Shown in pieces: positions 35,915 through 44,048 of a stretch of 64,000 nt of DNA. The position numbers and the translations under genes are program-made. The notes under the pieces were generated by a model that did not search any database, was not told the DNA's origin, and saw only the letters and a program-made list of their open reading frames with translations. The stretch is taken from positions 1-64,000 of the forward strand of contig CAZPQM010000004.1 of assembly GCA_964588995.1 (NCBI GenBank). The letters run 5' to 3'. This stretch comes from CAZPQM01 sp964588995 (GTDB lineage Bacteria; Pseudomonadota; Alphaproteobacteria; Rickettsiales; UBA8987). Every line of letters begins with the position of its first letter. The stretch's first letter is position 1.

Positions 35915-36123
35915 TGGACACAACAGACCTTAAATACCTAATAAACAGTACAACGGGGAATTTCTCACTTAGGAAATGCATAAATGAGAAGTGTAAATCA
36001 TGCGCTTATGACCCGTTAGCGAAAGGAACGTGGCGCCAGCAGGTTAGAGAGTGCGGCGGCGCTGGAACCTGTCCGTTATTCTCGGTACGTCCCCTACCTA
36101 CAAAAAAACATAAAAAAAGATGA
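35914..36123 (+). CDS. Small Cys-rich island protein
   Basis: The 69-residue protein has four or more ordered cysteines (CINEKCKSCAYDP, VRECGGAGTCPLFSVRP) that could bind zinc. The pattern KCKSC...GTWRQQVREC...CPLFSVRP recurs in small genes of proteobacterial prophages and islands; no function is known to me. It follows alpA with a one-base overlap and is followed by a terminator. Confidence 0.65.
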   Translation: MDTTDLKYLINSTTGNFSLRKCINEKCKSCAYDPLAKGTWRQQVRECGGAGTCPLFSVRPLPTKKHKKR

Positions 36124-36130
36124 TGAAATA

Positions 36131-36166
36131 AGAGGGAGGTGGCTTGGCTGTTAACCTCCCTCTTTG
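36131..36166 (+). terminator. Rho-independent terminator after the alpA operon
   Basis: AGAGGGAGGT pairs perfectly with ACCTCCCTCT across a 13-base loop and is followed by TTT. It closes the two-gene alpA unit. Confidence 0.7.
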
Positions 36167-36223
36167 CTATTCTCTGCAGCTTTTTTCATCCATTTCGCCT
36201 TAAAAAAAGACCGTGAGACTAAC

Positions 36224-36697
36224 GTGAGTAAGATATACGATACTGACTTTCGGAAAGTCAAAGATTTTATTGATGAGTCCTTCGTCCAAATTCCGTTAAA
36301 ACTACTTGAATCAGATGCCTGGAGAAACAGGCCGATAAATTGCATACGACTAATGGACCGTTTAATTATAGAGCACATCCGCCAAGGAGGCCGCGAAAAT
36401 GGCAACCTTATTGTGACCTATAATGAATTCCAAAAACATGGTATTCCCCGAAAATATATTAAAGGCGCTATTAAAAACGCGGAGGAACTGAAACTCATAA
36501 GGGTTGAATATGGTTGTTATTACGATGCCAAAAGAAAATATCCCAATAAATATACGCTCACCTTTTTCAAAGAGAAGATCTTTGATGAAAAACTCAATGT
36601 TAACTGCTGGCGTGCGCCAAGCAATGACTGGAGAAAATATACTCATCACGAAGGTTCACCAGTTTACAAACGACTACCTAAGCCAGTAGTCAATTGA
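36224..36697 (+). CDS. Putative winged-helix protein of the island, replication-like
   Basis: From GTG 36224 the product has 157 residues. A TTG start 20 codons earlier would lie in the terminator hairpin, so the GTG is preferred, though its ribosome site is weak. The sequence reads as a winged-helix domain (RPINCIRLMDRLIIEHI, VTYNEFQKHGIPRKYIKGAIKNAEEL, YPNKYTLTFF). It resembles island proteins that are related to plasmid replication initiators or phage regulators. Function not established. Confidence 0.55.
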   Translation: MSKIYDTDFRKVKDFIDESFVQIPLKLLESDAWRNRPINCIRLMDRLIIEHIRQGGRENGNLIVTYNEFQKHGIPRKYIKGAIKNAEELKLIRVEYGCYYDAKRKYPNKYTLTFFKEKIFDEKLNVNCWRAPSNDWRKYTHHEGSPVYKRLPKPVVN

Positions 36698-37186
36698 CTA
36701 CTTGAAATATGTCTCTGCACGTCCCCAAATTATCACTTATCTAGTGCATAAATGTATACTGTTATATATATTATGGTGGCTTACACATTAATCTCGTGTG
36801 ATTAGAAACTCGAGCTTGAGCCTAAAGAACGTGATGCACCATCCTCATATAAAACATAACGCCGGGAAGATAAAAACCGCCTTTAAGCGTCAATATGAGA
36901 TTTGACACGTAATAAGTGCATCCATGTAGAGCGAAGTCCCCCTCCTTTAACCCCCTACACAAAACGCAATCGGAGCATTGCAACTGCAATAAACCCTAGG
37001 ATTTCAGGGGCTTTCCTAAAAAACCCCTTTAAAAAACCGGCACACATGTAAATGCTCGTGCCACACTACCCATATATTTATGCTGTATGACAAGCCATGA
37101 AATAAGCTCTCAAGACTATTGCCCTTTCTCATATTTTCGTTATTTTCTCAGAGAAGTAATTTCATTGAAGAATAATCGAGGAAATA
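36698..37186. other. A+T-rich non-coding interval upstream of the R-M operon
   Basis: No gene found in these 490 bases. Several runs of T and A and a GGGGCTTTCC...AACCCC inverted pair near 37010 are present. The operon promoter probably lies in the last 100 bases. A replication origin or further regulatory sites cannot be excluded. Confidence 0.45.
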
Positions 37187-37387
37187 ATGAATTCTGACAT
37201 CATGACAATCAAAGAGCTTTCAGAATATTTGAAGCTCAACGAAAAGACTGCTTATCGCTTGGCAGCCGAGGGTAAAATACCCGGCTTCAAGGTTGGCGGC
37301 TCGTGGCGTTTTCGCTTCGATGAAATTGAAAAATTAACAAAGGGGCAAATTGCAGAAGCCCAAAATGAGGGCGGCAACAATGAGTAG
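37187..37387 (+). CDS. Excisionase-type helix-turn-helix protein
   Basis: The 66-residue protein is a MerR/excisionase-like DNA-binding domain (MTIKELSEYLKLNEKTAYRL, then GKIPGFKVGGSWRFRFDEIEKL). Genes like this stand at the head of many type I R-M and methylase-associated defence operons and probably control them. AGGA lies about five bases before the ATG. The hsdM start overlaps its last codons. Confidence 0.85.
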   Translation: MNSDIMTIKELSEYLKLNEKTAYRLAAEGKIPGFKVGGSWRFRFDEIEKLTKGQIAEAQNEGGNNE

Positions 37388-39548
37388 TAATCACGATAAT
37401 CTGATTGGTTTTATCTGGAATGTAGCAAATAAGCTGCGTGGCCCATATCGACCACCTCAATATCGCCGCGTAATGCTGCCGATGACCGTTCTGCGCCGTA
37501 TGGATTGCGTGCTTGAGCCGACAAAAGAAAAAGTGCTGCAGCAATATGAGAAGCTGCAGGCGCAAGGGCATACCGAAGATGCCATCCATAAAATCCTTGG
37601 CAAAACGGCATCGGAAGACAGAGAGCAACCGCTCTACAACACCAGCAAATATGATTTCAATAAGCTCTTGGGCGACTCAGATAATATCGCCAGAAACCTG
37701 ATTGCTTACATCAAAGGTTTCTCTCCAAAGGCGCGGGAGATATTTGAGCGGTTCAATTTTGAACAGGAAATTGAGAAACTGGATAATGCAAACCGCTTGT
37801 TTGTGATTGTCAAAGAATTCGCCAATATCGACCTGCACCCAGACAAAGTCGATAATCTACAGATGGGCTATGTGTTTGAAGAGTTGGTGCGAAAGTTCAA
37901 CGAACAAGCCAACGAAGAAGCAGGAGATCACTTTACCCCGCGTGAAGTAATCGACCTTATGGCGCATCTGGTCTACACCCATGATGAGGATGTTTATAAG
38001 CCTGGCATCTACCGTTCTATTTACGACCCCACCTGCGGAACGGGCGGAATGCTATCTGTATCCGAGAAATACATTCGCAAAAATAACCCTGATGTAAACC
38101 TTGGTCTGTTCGGTCAGGAATACAATGCCGAATCATACGCTATCTGCTGTGCGGATTTGCTGATTAAAGATGAGCCGGTAGATAATATCATTGCTGGCGA
38201 CACGCTGGGTGATGGTAAAACCAGCGATGGTCACCCTGATAAGAAGTTCCACTATATGCTGGCAAATCCACCCTTTGGCGTGGAATGGAAAACCCAACAA
38301 GGTGTTGTGGAAAAAGAACATAAAGAGCATGGCTTCTCTGGCCGCTTTGGTCCAGGAACGCCGCGTATTAATGATGGCGCGTTACTCTTCCTGATGCACA
38401 TGATTTCAAAAATGCACAACGCACCTGATGCGAAGAACGAAAAAGGAGAAGATATATCTGGTGATGGCTCCAAGATTGCCATTGTCTTTAACGGCTCACC
38501 GCTTTTTACAGGTGATGCAGGCTCAGGTGAAAGCAATATCCGCCGCTGGATCATTGAAAATGACTGGCTGGATGCAGTGGTAGCACTGCCAGATCAGATG
38601 TTCTACAACACGGGCATCTATACTTATATCTGGCTGGTATCGAACAAAAAGCGTCCAGATCGCAAAGGCAAAATCCAGCTAATAGATGCCACCAAGCATT
38701 TCCAGAAAATGCCTAAAAGCCTCGGCAATAAGCGCAATGAACTGAGCCAAGAGCATATTGATAAGATCACGTGCCTGTACGCAGATTTTAATCATGATGG
38801 TAAATCTGGCGATGCTATATGCTCTAAAATCTTCGACAACCGCGAGTTTGGATTTTTGAAGGTAACGGTTGAGCGTCCGCTTAAACTGAACTTCCAAGTA
38901 AGCCCTGAACGCATCGAAAAACTGAAGCTGGAAAATGCGTTTATCAAATTGGCGGAAAGCAAAAAGCGCAAAAACGAGGCCACCATCAAAGCCGAGCAGC
39001 AAGCTGGTGAGAAATTACAAGCGGATATCATCTCTATGCTGGAGGCGATGGACGGCGCAACGCTTTATAAAAACCGCGATGCTTTCACAAAAATGTTAAA
39101 TGCAGCGATTAAAGGAGCTGATCTCTCGCTGGAAGCGACCATCAAAAAAGCGATTCTGAACGCGCTGTCTGAGCGCGATGAAACCGCAGACACCTGCACC
39201 AATGCCAAAGGCGTGGCCGAGCCGGATAGCGAGCTGCGCGATACGGAACTGGTGCCATTGCCAGCCGATATCTCTTTCCCGCTACCGATTGATTATGACG
39301 CCAAGGCAGATAACAGCAAATTGCTGGATTTAGTGCGTGAGCATTGTGAAGCCTACCTCACAAAAGAGGTGAAACCACATGTGCCTGAAGCATGGATTGA
39401 CCACAGCAAAACAAAAGTTGGTTATGAAATTCCGCTGAATCGTCATTTTTATGTCTATCAGCCACCACGTCCACTGGAAGAGATTGAAGGCGATATTAAG
39501 AAGTTGGAACAAGACATCATGAAAATGTTGGGAGGGATTGCCGCATGA
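37380..39548 (+). CDS. hsdM: Type I restriction-modification DNA methyltransferase subunit
   Basis: From ATG 37380 the protein has 722 residues: an HsdM N-terminal helical domain (about 10-170), the N6-adenine methylase with SAM motif DPTCGTGGM (about residue 216) and catalytic NPPF (about 296), and a long C-terminal part with coiled coil (about 530-570). It modifies adenine in the sequence read by HsdS. A TTG start ten codons upstream is open but lies inside the HTH gene. It ends with an ATGA overlap onto the next gene. Confidence 0.95.
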   Translation: MSSNHDNLIGFIWNVANKLRGPYRPPQYRRVMLPMTVLRRMDCVLEPTKEKVLQQYEKLQAQGHTEDAIHKILGKTASEDREQPLYNTSKYDFNKLLGDSDNIARNLIAYIKGFSPKAREIFERFNFEQEIEKLDNANRLFVIVKEFANIDLHPDKVDNLQMGYVFEELVRKFNEQANEEAGDHFTPREVIDLMAHLVYTHDEDVYKPGIYRSIYDPTCGTGGMLSVSEKYIRKNNPDVNLGLFGQEYNAESYAICCADLLIKDEPVDNIIAGDTLGDGKTSDGHPDKKFHYMLANPPFGVEWKTQQGVVEKEHKEHGFSGRFGPGTPRINDGALLFLMHMISKMHNAPDAKNEKGEDISGDGSKIAIVFNGSPLFTGDAGSGESNIRRWIIENDWLDAVVALPDQMFYNTGIYTYIWLVSNKKRPDRKGKIQLIDATKHFQKMPKSLGNKRNELSQEHIDKITCLYADFNHDGKSGDAICSKIFDNREFGFLKVTVERPLKLNFQVSPERIEKLKLENAFIKLAESKKRKNEATIKAEQQAGEKLQADIISMLEAMDGATLYKNRDAFTKMLNAAIKGADLSLEATIKKAILNALSERDETADTCTNAKGVAEPDSELRDTELVPLPADISFPLPIDYDAKADNSKLLDLVREHCEAYLTKEVKPHVPEAWIDHSKTKVGYEIPLNRHFYVYQPPRPLEEIEGDIKKLEQDIMKMLGGIAA

Positions 39549-40561
39549 GTCAGGATTTAACCACTTCCACCCTTCGCAGGCAGAATGTACTGAATAACAG
39601 ATTTGCAATAGAGCATCTGGAGGGAGATTTGCAACTTGGCGGCATCCGCTATCAGGGATTGCCTATTTTTACAAAAGCGCAAACGGCCAGCATTTTAGAT
39701 GTCGATGAGCGTACGATTGACCGCTATATCAGCAGTAATAATGAAGAATTAGTGCGAAATGGCTACAAAATCCTTAAGGGGCAAGAGCTTAGAGATTTCA
39801 AAGAGTTACATGATGTCGACGACACAAATGTCGTCGACATAGACCCCAAAGTCCCTCAACTTGGGGTGTTTAGCTTCAAGGGATTGATAAACCTGGCAAT
39901 GTTACTCACCGAGAGTGATAAAGCTCGCCAAATTCGCTCGCGCATCCTTGATGTGGTCATTCAGGTGATTACCCACAAAACAGGTGACACCACCTATATC
40001 AACCAAAACGATGAAGATTATTTGCCAGCGGCCTTTCAGGAAGAAAACTACCGCAAAACCTTTACAGATGCGATTGATCATTACATTGATATTGATCGCG
40101 GTTGGAAATATGGAAAATACACCAACCTGATCTATAAAGCGATTTTTGAAGAGGATGCCAAAGAATACCGCCAGATATTAAAGCTGAAAGAAAAAGACAG
40201 CATCCGCGATACATTTTATGCCGAGGTATTGGATTTAATAGCTGCTTTTGAGACTGGCTATGGCGAAGCGTTAGAGAGAGAAAGCGCAAAACTAGAGCGC
40301 AAGCTCACAGTTTCAGAAGCCGATAGCCTGTTCAAATCCTTTGCAGCACAGGCGGCATTCAGGCCACTTATCACCAAAGCCAAAACCATCATGGCCAGCC
40401 GTGATTATAGCTTGCGCGATGCCATCCACGACAAGCTGGAAGCCTATATCCAGGCCATGCCAGAAGCCGATTATGAACGCTTCTTGGGCGAGAAAAGCAA
40501 GGCGCTGGAAGAACGCATACAAGAATCCCTTGAAGTCTATAAACGCTTGAGGGATCGCTAA
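39545..40561 (+). CDS. DNA-binding protein in R-M operon, possible partner of Doc
   Basis: The 338-residue protein has an N-terminal helix-turn-helix-like part (IFTKAQTASILDVDERTIDRYISS) and a segment like phage regulators (FSFKGLINLAMLLTESDKARQIRSRILDVVI). A mainly helical C-terminal half follows (YRKTFTDAIDHYIDIDRGW to ESLEVYKRLRDR). Related genes occur inside type I R-M operons next to doc/fic genes. It is joined to hsdM and doc by 4-base and 1-base overlaps, so an antitoxin or repressor role is a reasonable guess, not shown. Confidence 0.6.
   Translation: MSQDLTTSTLRRQNVLNNRFAIEHLEGDLQLGGIRYQGLPIFTKAQTASILDVDERTIDRYISSNNEELVRNGYKILKGQELRDFKELHDVDDTNVVDIDPKVPQLGVFSFKGLINLAMLLTESDKARQIRSRILDVVIQVITHKTGDTTYINQNDEDYLPAAFQEENYRKTFTDAIDHYIDIDRGWKYGKYTNLIYKAIFEEDAKEYRQILKLKEKDSIRDTFYAEVLDLIAAFETGYGEALERESAKLERKLTVSEADSLFKSFAAQAAFRPLITKAKTIMASRDYSLRDAIHDKLEAYIQAMPEADYERFLGEKSKALEERIQESLEVYKRLRDR
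39813..39840. promoter_or_regulatory. Perfect 28-base palindrome inside a coding region
   Basis: ATGTCGACGACA, a 4-base loop CAAA, then TGTCGTCGACAT: two 12-base arms without mismatch. It encodes DVDDTNVVDI within the DNA-binding protein gene. Such a site could bind a dimeric regulator or fold in the mRNA. Confidence 0.6.
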
Positions 40562-41154
40562 TGGCAGACATCACATATCATTATTTCACTGCCGAACACG
40601 CCATCAAAGAGCATCAATATATCATTGAGCAATCGGGCGGCCTGCCAGGGGTAAAAAATGTCGGCATGCTGGAAAGTGTGCTGCACCACATTCAGGATGA
40701 TCGTTTTTATCCGGAGATGATTGATAAAATCACCCATTTGGTGTTTGGCATTAACAAAAACCATGCCTTTAACGATGGCAATAAGCGTGCGAGCATTGCG
40801 CTTTCATCTTTTTTTCTGGAGCTAAACGGGCATGATTTTGCGCTACGGCAATATCAACACGGCATGGAAGAACCTGCCGTATGGCTGGCCAGCAGCCTGA
40901 TTGATCGGGAAACGCTGAAAGAGATCATCACCTTTTTGATTTATGATGACGCATATCACATCGCCCACTTTATTGAGCAGGCAAAGCTGTATCGCCAGCC
41001 GATAGAACAGAACCTGATAGGTAAAACGCTGCTCACACAAATGGTAGCGCAGTGGCTGGGTGAAGACATGGAATTAAGCGAAGCCACCAAACTGGCCGTG
41101 CTGGAAGCTATCGCACCAGAAGAGTTCGGCACGAATGCGGAGTATAACGCATGA
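40561..41154 (+). CDS. doc: Doc-type toxin (Fic fold)
   Basis: The 197-residue protein has the Doc version of the Fic motif, HAFNDGNKR (about residues 68-76), preceded by VGMLESVLHHIQDDRFYP and DKITHLVFGI, as in death-on-curing proteins. Doc phosphorylates elongation factor Tu and stops translation. This copy has an extra C-terminal region of about 80 residues. It overlaps the gene before and hsdS after by 1 and 4 bases, so the toxin is cotranscribed with the R-M genes. Confidence 0.88.
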   Translation: MADITYHYFTAEHAIKEHQYIIEQSGGLPGVKNVGMLESVLHHIQDDRFYPEMIDKITHLVFGINKNHAFNDGNKRASIALSSFFLELNGHDFALRQYQHGMEEPAVWLASSLIDRETLKEIITFLIYDDAYHIAHFIEQAKLYRQPIEQNLIGKTLLTQMVAQWLGEDMELSEATKLAVLEAIAPEEFGTNAEYNA

Positions 41155-42428
41155 CCTATCCCGCATATAAGAAATATAAACCAAGCGGCGTGCCATGGCT
41201 GGGCGATGTGCCAGAGGGGTGGGAGGTGAAACCTCTTAAGCATCTTGTTCGATATAATTCAGAGAGCTTACCTGAAACTACCGACCCTGATTTAGGTATA
41301 AAATACGTTGATATATCCAGCGTTAATCTCATCGAAGGCATTACTAACATTGAGGATTTTGAGTTTGAGAAAGCTCCATCTCGTGCGCGGCGAATTGTAA
41401 GAGATGGTGATACTATCGTTTCTACCGTGAGAACATACCTCAAAGCAATTGCCGCTATTCGTAACCCTGAGAAAAATCTTATTGTATCAACTGGTTTTGC
41501 AGTCATAAGGCCAGAACAGATAATCAATCCTGACTATCTTGGTTATTATTTGCAAAGTGAAGGTTTTATTGGTGAGGTTGTATCAAAATCCGTTGGGGTT
41601 AGTTACCCAGCAATTAACGCAAGTGACCTTGTTGGGATAGAAGGTTTACTACCCCTGCCTGCAGAACAAAAAGCGATTGCAGATTTTCTGGATAAGAAGA
41701 CGGCGGAGATTGATGCGCTGGTGGCGAAGAAGCAAGAGCTTTTGGCGCTGCTGGCCGAACAGCGCACCGCACTCATTACCCACGCCGTCACCAAAGGCCT
41801 AAACGCTAAAGCCCCCATGAAAGATTCCGGCATCGACTGGCTCGGCCACATCCCCCAGCATTGGGAGGTGAAACGGTTAAAGTTCGCAGTTCGTTTGGTA
41901 AATGACAAGGTGGAAGCCTCTAGCGTTGACCTAGCTTACATGGGGCTTGAACAAATTGAGTCATGGACTGGTAAGCGCATTCCCAACGAGGAGGCCATAA
42001 GCGAAGGCGTTGTTAATGTGTTTAAACCAAATGACGTCCTGTTTGGAAAGCTGCGCCCATATTTAGCAAAAGTTTATTTAGCAGTTGAAGAAGCAACATG
42101 TTCTACGGAGGCATTTGTAATGCGACCGGCTAAACAGCTTCTTCCAGACTTCCTTCAGCTTTACATGCTTACTGATAAATTTATCAACGCCGTTGATGCC
42201 ACTACTTATGGTGCAAAGATGCCAAGAGCAAATTGGGAATCGGTTGGTAATTTGATGATGCTTTTGCCTCCATTAGAAGAGCAAAAAGCAATTGTTAGTC
42301 ATATCCGCAAAAATGTTGGTCGAATTGAAGCTGTGAGCAGCAATGTTCAAGAAGTCATCGATCGCCTAAAAGAATACCGCACCGCCCTCATCACCAACGC
42401 CGTAACCGGCAAAATAAAGGTGGTGTGA
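41151..42428 (+). CDS. hsdS: Type I restriction-modification specificity subunit
   Basis: The 425-residue protein has two target-recognition domains, each opened by the typical phrase (GVPWLGDVPEGWEVKPL at about 13; GIDWLGHIPQHWEVKRL at about 226). Each is followed by a conserved helix (LPAEQKAIADFLDKKTAEIDAL and LPPLEEQKAIVSHIRKN). The pair of half-sites sets the DNA sequence that is methylated or cut. Both domains look complete. Confidence 0.95.
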   Translation: MTYPAYKKYKPSGVPWLGDVPEGWEVKPLKHLVRYNSESLPETTDPDLGIKYVDISSVNLIEGITNIEDFEFEKAPSRARRIVRDGDTIVSTVRTYLKAIAAIRNPEKNLIVSTGFAVIRPEQIINPDYLGYYLQSEGFIGEVVSKSVGVSYPAINASDLVGIEGLLPLPAEQKAIADFLDKKTAEIDALVAKKQELLALLAEQRTALITHAVTKGLNAKAPMKDSGIDWLGHIPQHWEVKRLKFAVRLVNDKVEASSVDLAYMGLEQIESWTGKRIPNEEAISEGVVNVFKPNDVLFGKLRPYLAKVYLAVEEATCSTEAFVMRPAKQLLPDFLQLYMLTDKFINAVDATTYGAKMPRANWESVGNLMMLLPPLEEQKAIVSHIRKNVGRIEAVSSNVQEVIDRLKEYRTALITNAVTGKIKVV

Positions 42429-42429
42429 T

Positions 42430-43041
42430 ATGACAATAAACGCGGATGGATACCTCAATCACCTAAAAAGCTATTTAAACCTAGCAAAATACGGGCAAAC
42501 TTGCACTGTAAAAGAAAGTCTAGAGCTGTCGGAAAATCAGCTGATGCTATCGGAAAAAATTGAGGGAACCAGCAGACGAAGAAAGGTTATCTTAAACTAC
42601 AAAGGTACAGTATTGGCTATTAAACTAGATCAAGGTAATGACCCTCTTTATCACTTCCTTGTCGCAAACGAAGGTCATCTGTGGGCAAGAAGATGTGACT
42701 TTGTCATTTTCCAAGCCATAAAGTCGAAGTTACACGTTTACTGCATTGAATTCAAAGAAGCATCCACGGGCATTCCCGTTGATAATGTGATGTTGCAGCT
42801 CAAATCTTCAGAAGCGTGGTGCATGAGTTTAAACAAGATAATTGCCGCATATGTTGGCGAGACTAAGAAAATGACTCTTTCTAAGTATGTCGTCACCGCT
42901 CGAGAAGCTCCCGCTCCTGAACTCGATGATGGCAACCAATACCTACGGAAGTACCCATCTATTAGGCATTACAACTTTGATGAGATTAATAACAAAAACC
43001 TTGAAGATTTTAAAAATTCTTCAACCAAGACAATTAACTAA
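42430..43041 (+). CDS. Putative PD-(D/E)XK-like protein in R-M operon
   Basis: The 203-residue protein has no family I recognise. Its centre has a strand pattern like a PD-(D/E)XK nuclease core: RCDFVIFQ with Asp90, then HVYCIEFKEAS with Glu107-x-Lys109, then a helix (PVDNVMLQLKSSEAWC). If the assignment is right it would be a small nuclease or a recognition subunit. It begins one base after hsdS and is followed nine bases later by the DUF3644 gene, so the two may form a module. Confidence 0.5.
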   Translation: MTINADGYLNHLKSYLNLAKYGQTCTVKESLELSENQLMLSEKIEGTSRRRKVILNYKGTVLAIKLDQGNDPLYHFLVANEGHLWARRCDFVIFQAIKSKLHVYCIEFKEASTGIPVDNVMLQLKSSEAWCMSLNKIIAAYVGETKKMTLSKYVVTAREAPAPELDDGNQYLRKYPSIRHYNFDEINNKNLEDFKNSSTKTIN

Positions 43042-43049
43042 GGCAAGGC

Positions 43050-44048
43050 ATGAACCCATACGGCTCCTATCGCAAACTTCTTGACAACAGTAAGCAGGCT
43101 ATGCTTGCTGCGATTGAGATTTATAATAAGCCGCAGTTTGATTACCGAGAAGAAGTGTTTTCTATCTTGCTTATCAACGCGTGGGAGCTGTTGTTGCTTG
43201 GCGTGTTATCAAAAAATCGTCAGCGCATATTCCAGCCTAAAAAGCGTGACAAAGATTATCAAACCTGGATGTTCTCTGAATCAATCGGCAAGGTAAAGCC
43301 TTATTTCCCTACGGATATGGATTATCAGGCAGTTGCTGAGAACCTCCACCTCATTCGGGAGTATCGCAACAAAGCCGCGCACTACTACAATCAGGAAGAA
43401 ACAGCCCATTGCATTTATGTCCTTGCCCAAGCCGCCATCAAAAACTATCGAGATTTGGTAAAGGCGATTTTTGATCAGGATATTGTTAATCAGATTAACC
43501 TTGTTCTACTACCACTTAGCTTTAATGAGCAGCCAGATTTTGTTGAGTTCTTCAAAGGTGTGAAGAAGGAAAATCGCAGCCCTTTTGCTCAGGAGCTGTT
43601 CAGGGTCATGGAGGAGTTTGAGGGAACGTCATCCGATACCAGCCGTTTAGTAACCCAATGCGTGATTAAATTGGAAAGCACGAAAAAAATTGAGCTTGCG
43701 AACATCATTGCTGGGGTTGGTGGTGTTCAGGCTCCAAATACCTTGCTAATCCATAAAAACTTGAACCCTGATGACTCTCACCCATTCTTCAGAAAAGACG
43801 TTATTGGATACCGAGATACACCAAAACATAAGAGTCTGAAAAAGAACATAACGGCGTACCAGTTCGGTGCTATCTGCTGGAAGTATCAGCTCAAGAAAGA
43901 CCCAAAATATTGTTGGGCATCGGCTAAGGGCGGCTCACCTCGCTACTCACAGAAAATTTTTGAATTTCTGAACTCCCTAAGCGCGGAAGACATAAATCAA
44001 GCAATTCAGGATTATAAATCAAAAGACAAGAAAAAGGCGGCAGTATGA
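43050..44048 (+). CDS. DUF3644 protein with HEPN-like RNase motif
   Basis: The 332-residue protein begins with the DUF3644 pattern SKQAMLAAIEIYNKPQFDYR and FSILLINAWELLLLGVL. The helical N-terminal domain carries REYRNKAAHYYN, an R-x4-H motif (Arg106, His111) like that of HEPN ribonucleases used in toxins and defence systems. The C-terminal half may bind nucleic acid or a partner. It overlaps hsdR by four bases. A role as a toxin set off when restriction fails is inference. Confidence 0.75.
   Translation: MNPYGSYRKLLDNSKQAMLAAIEIYNKPQFDYREEVFSILLINAWELLLLGVLSKNRQRIFQPKKRDKDYQTWMFSESIGKVKPYFPTDMDYQAVAENLHLIREYRNKAAHYYNQEETAHCIYVLAQAAIKNYRDLVKAIFDQDIVNQINLVLLPLSFNEQPDFVEFFKGVKKENRSPFAQELFRVMEEFEGTSSDTSRLVTQCVIKLESTKKIELANIIAGVGGVQAPNTLLIHKNLNPDDSHPFFRKDVIGYRDTPKHKSLKKNITAYQFGAICWKYQLKKDPKYCWASAKGGSPRYSQKIFEFLNSLSAEDINQAIQDYKSKDKKKAAV

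Noticed and set aside
36164..36223. TTG start at 36164 for the winged-helix gene.
   Set aside because: It lies inside the terminator hairpin of the previous operon; GTG 36224 is the first reasonable start.
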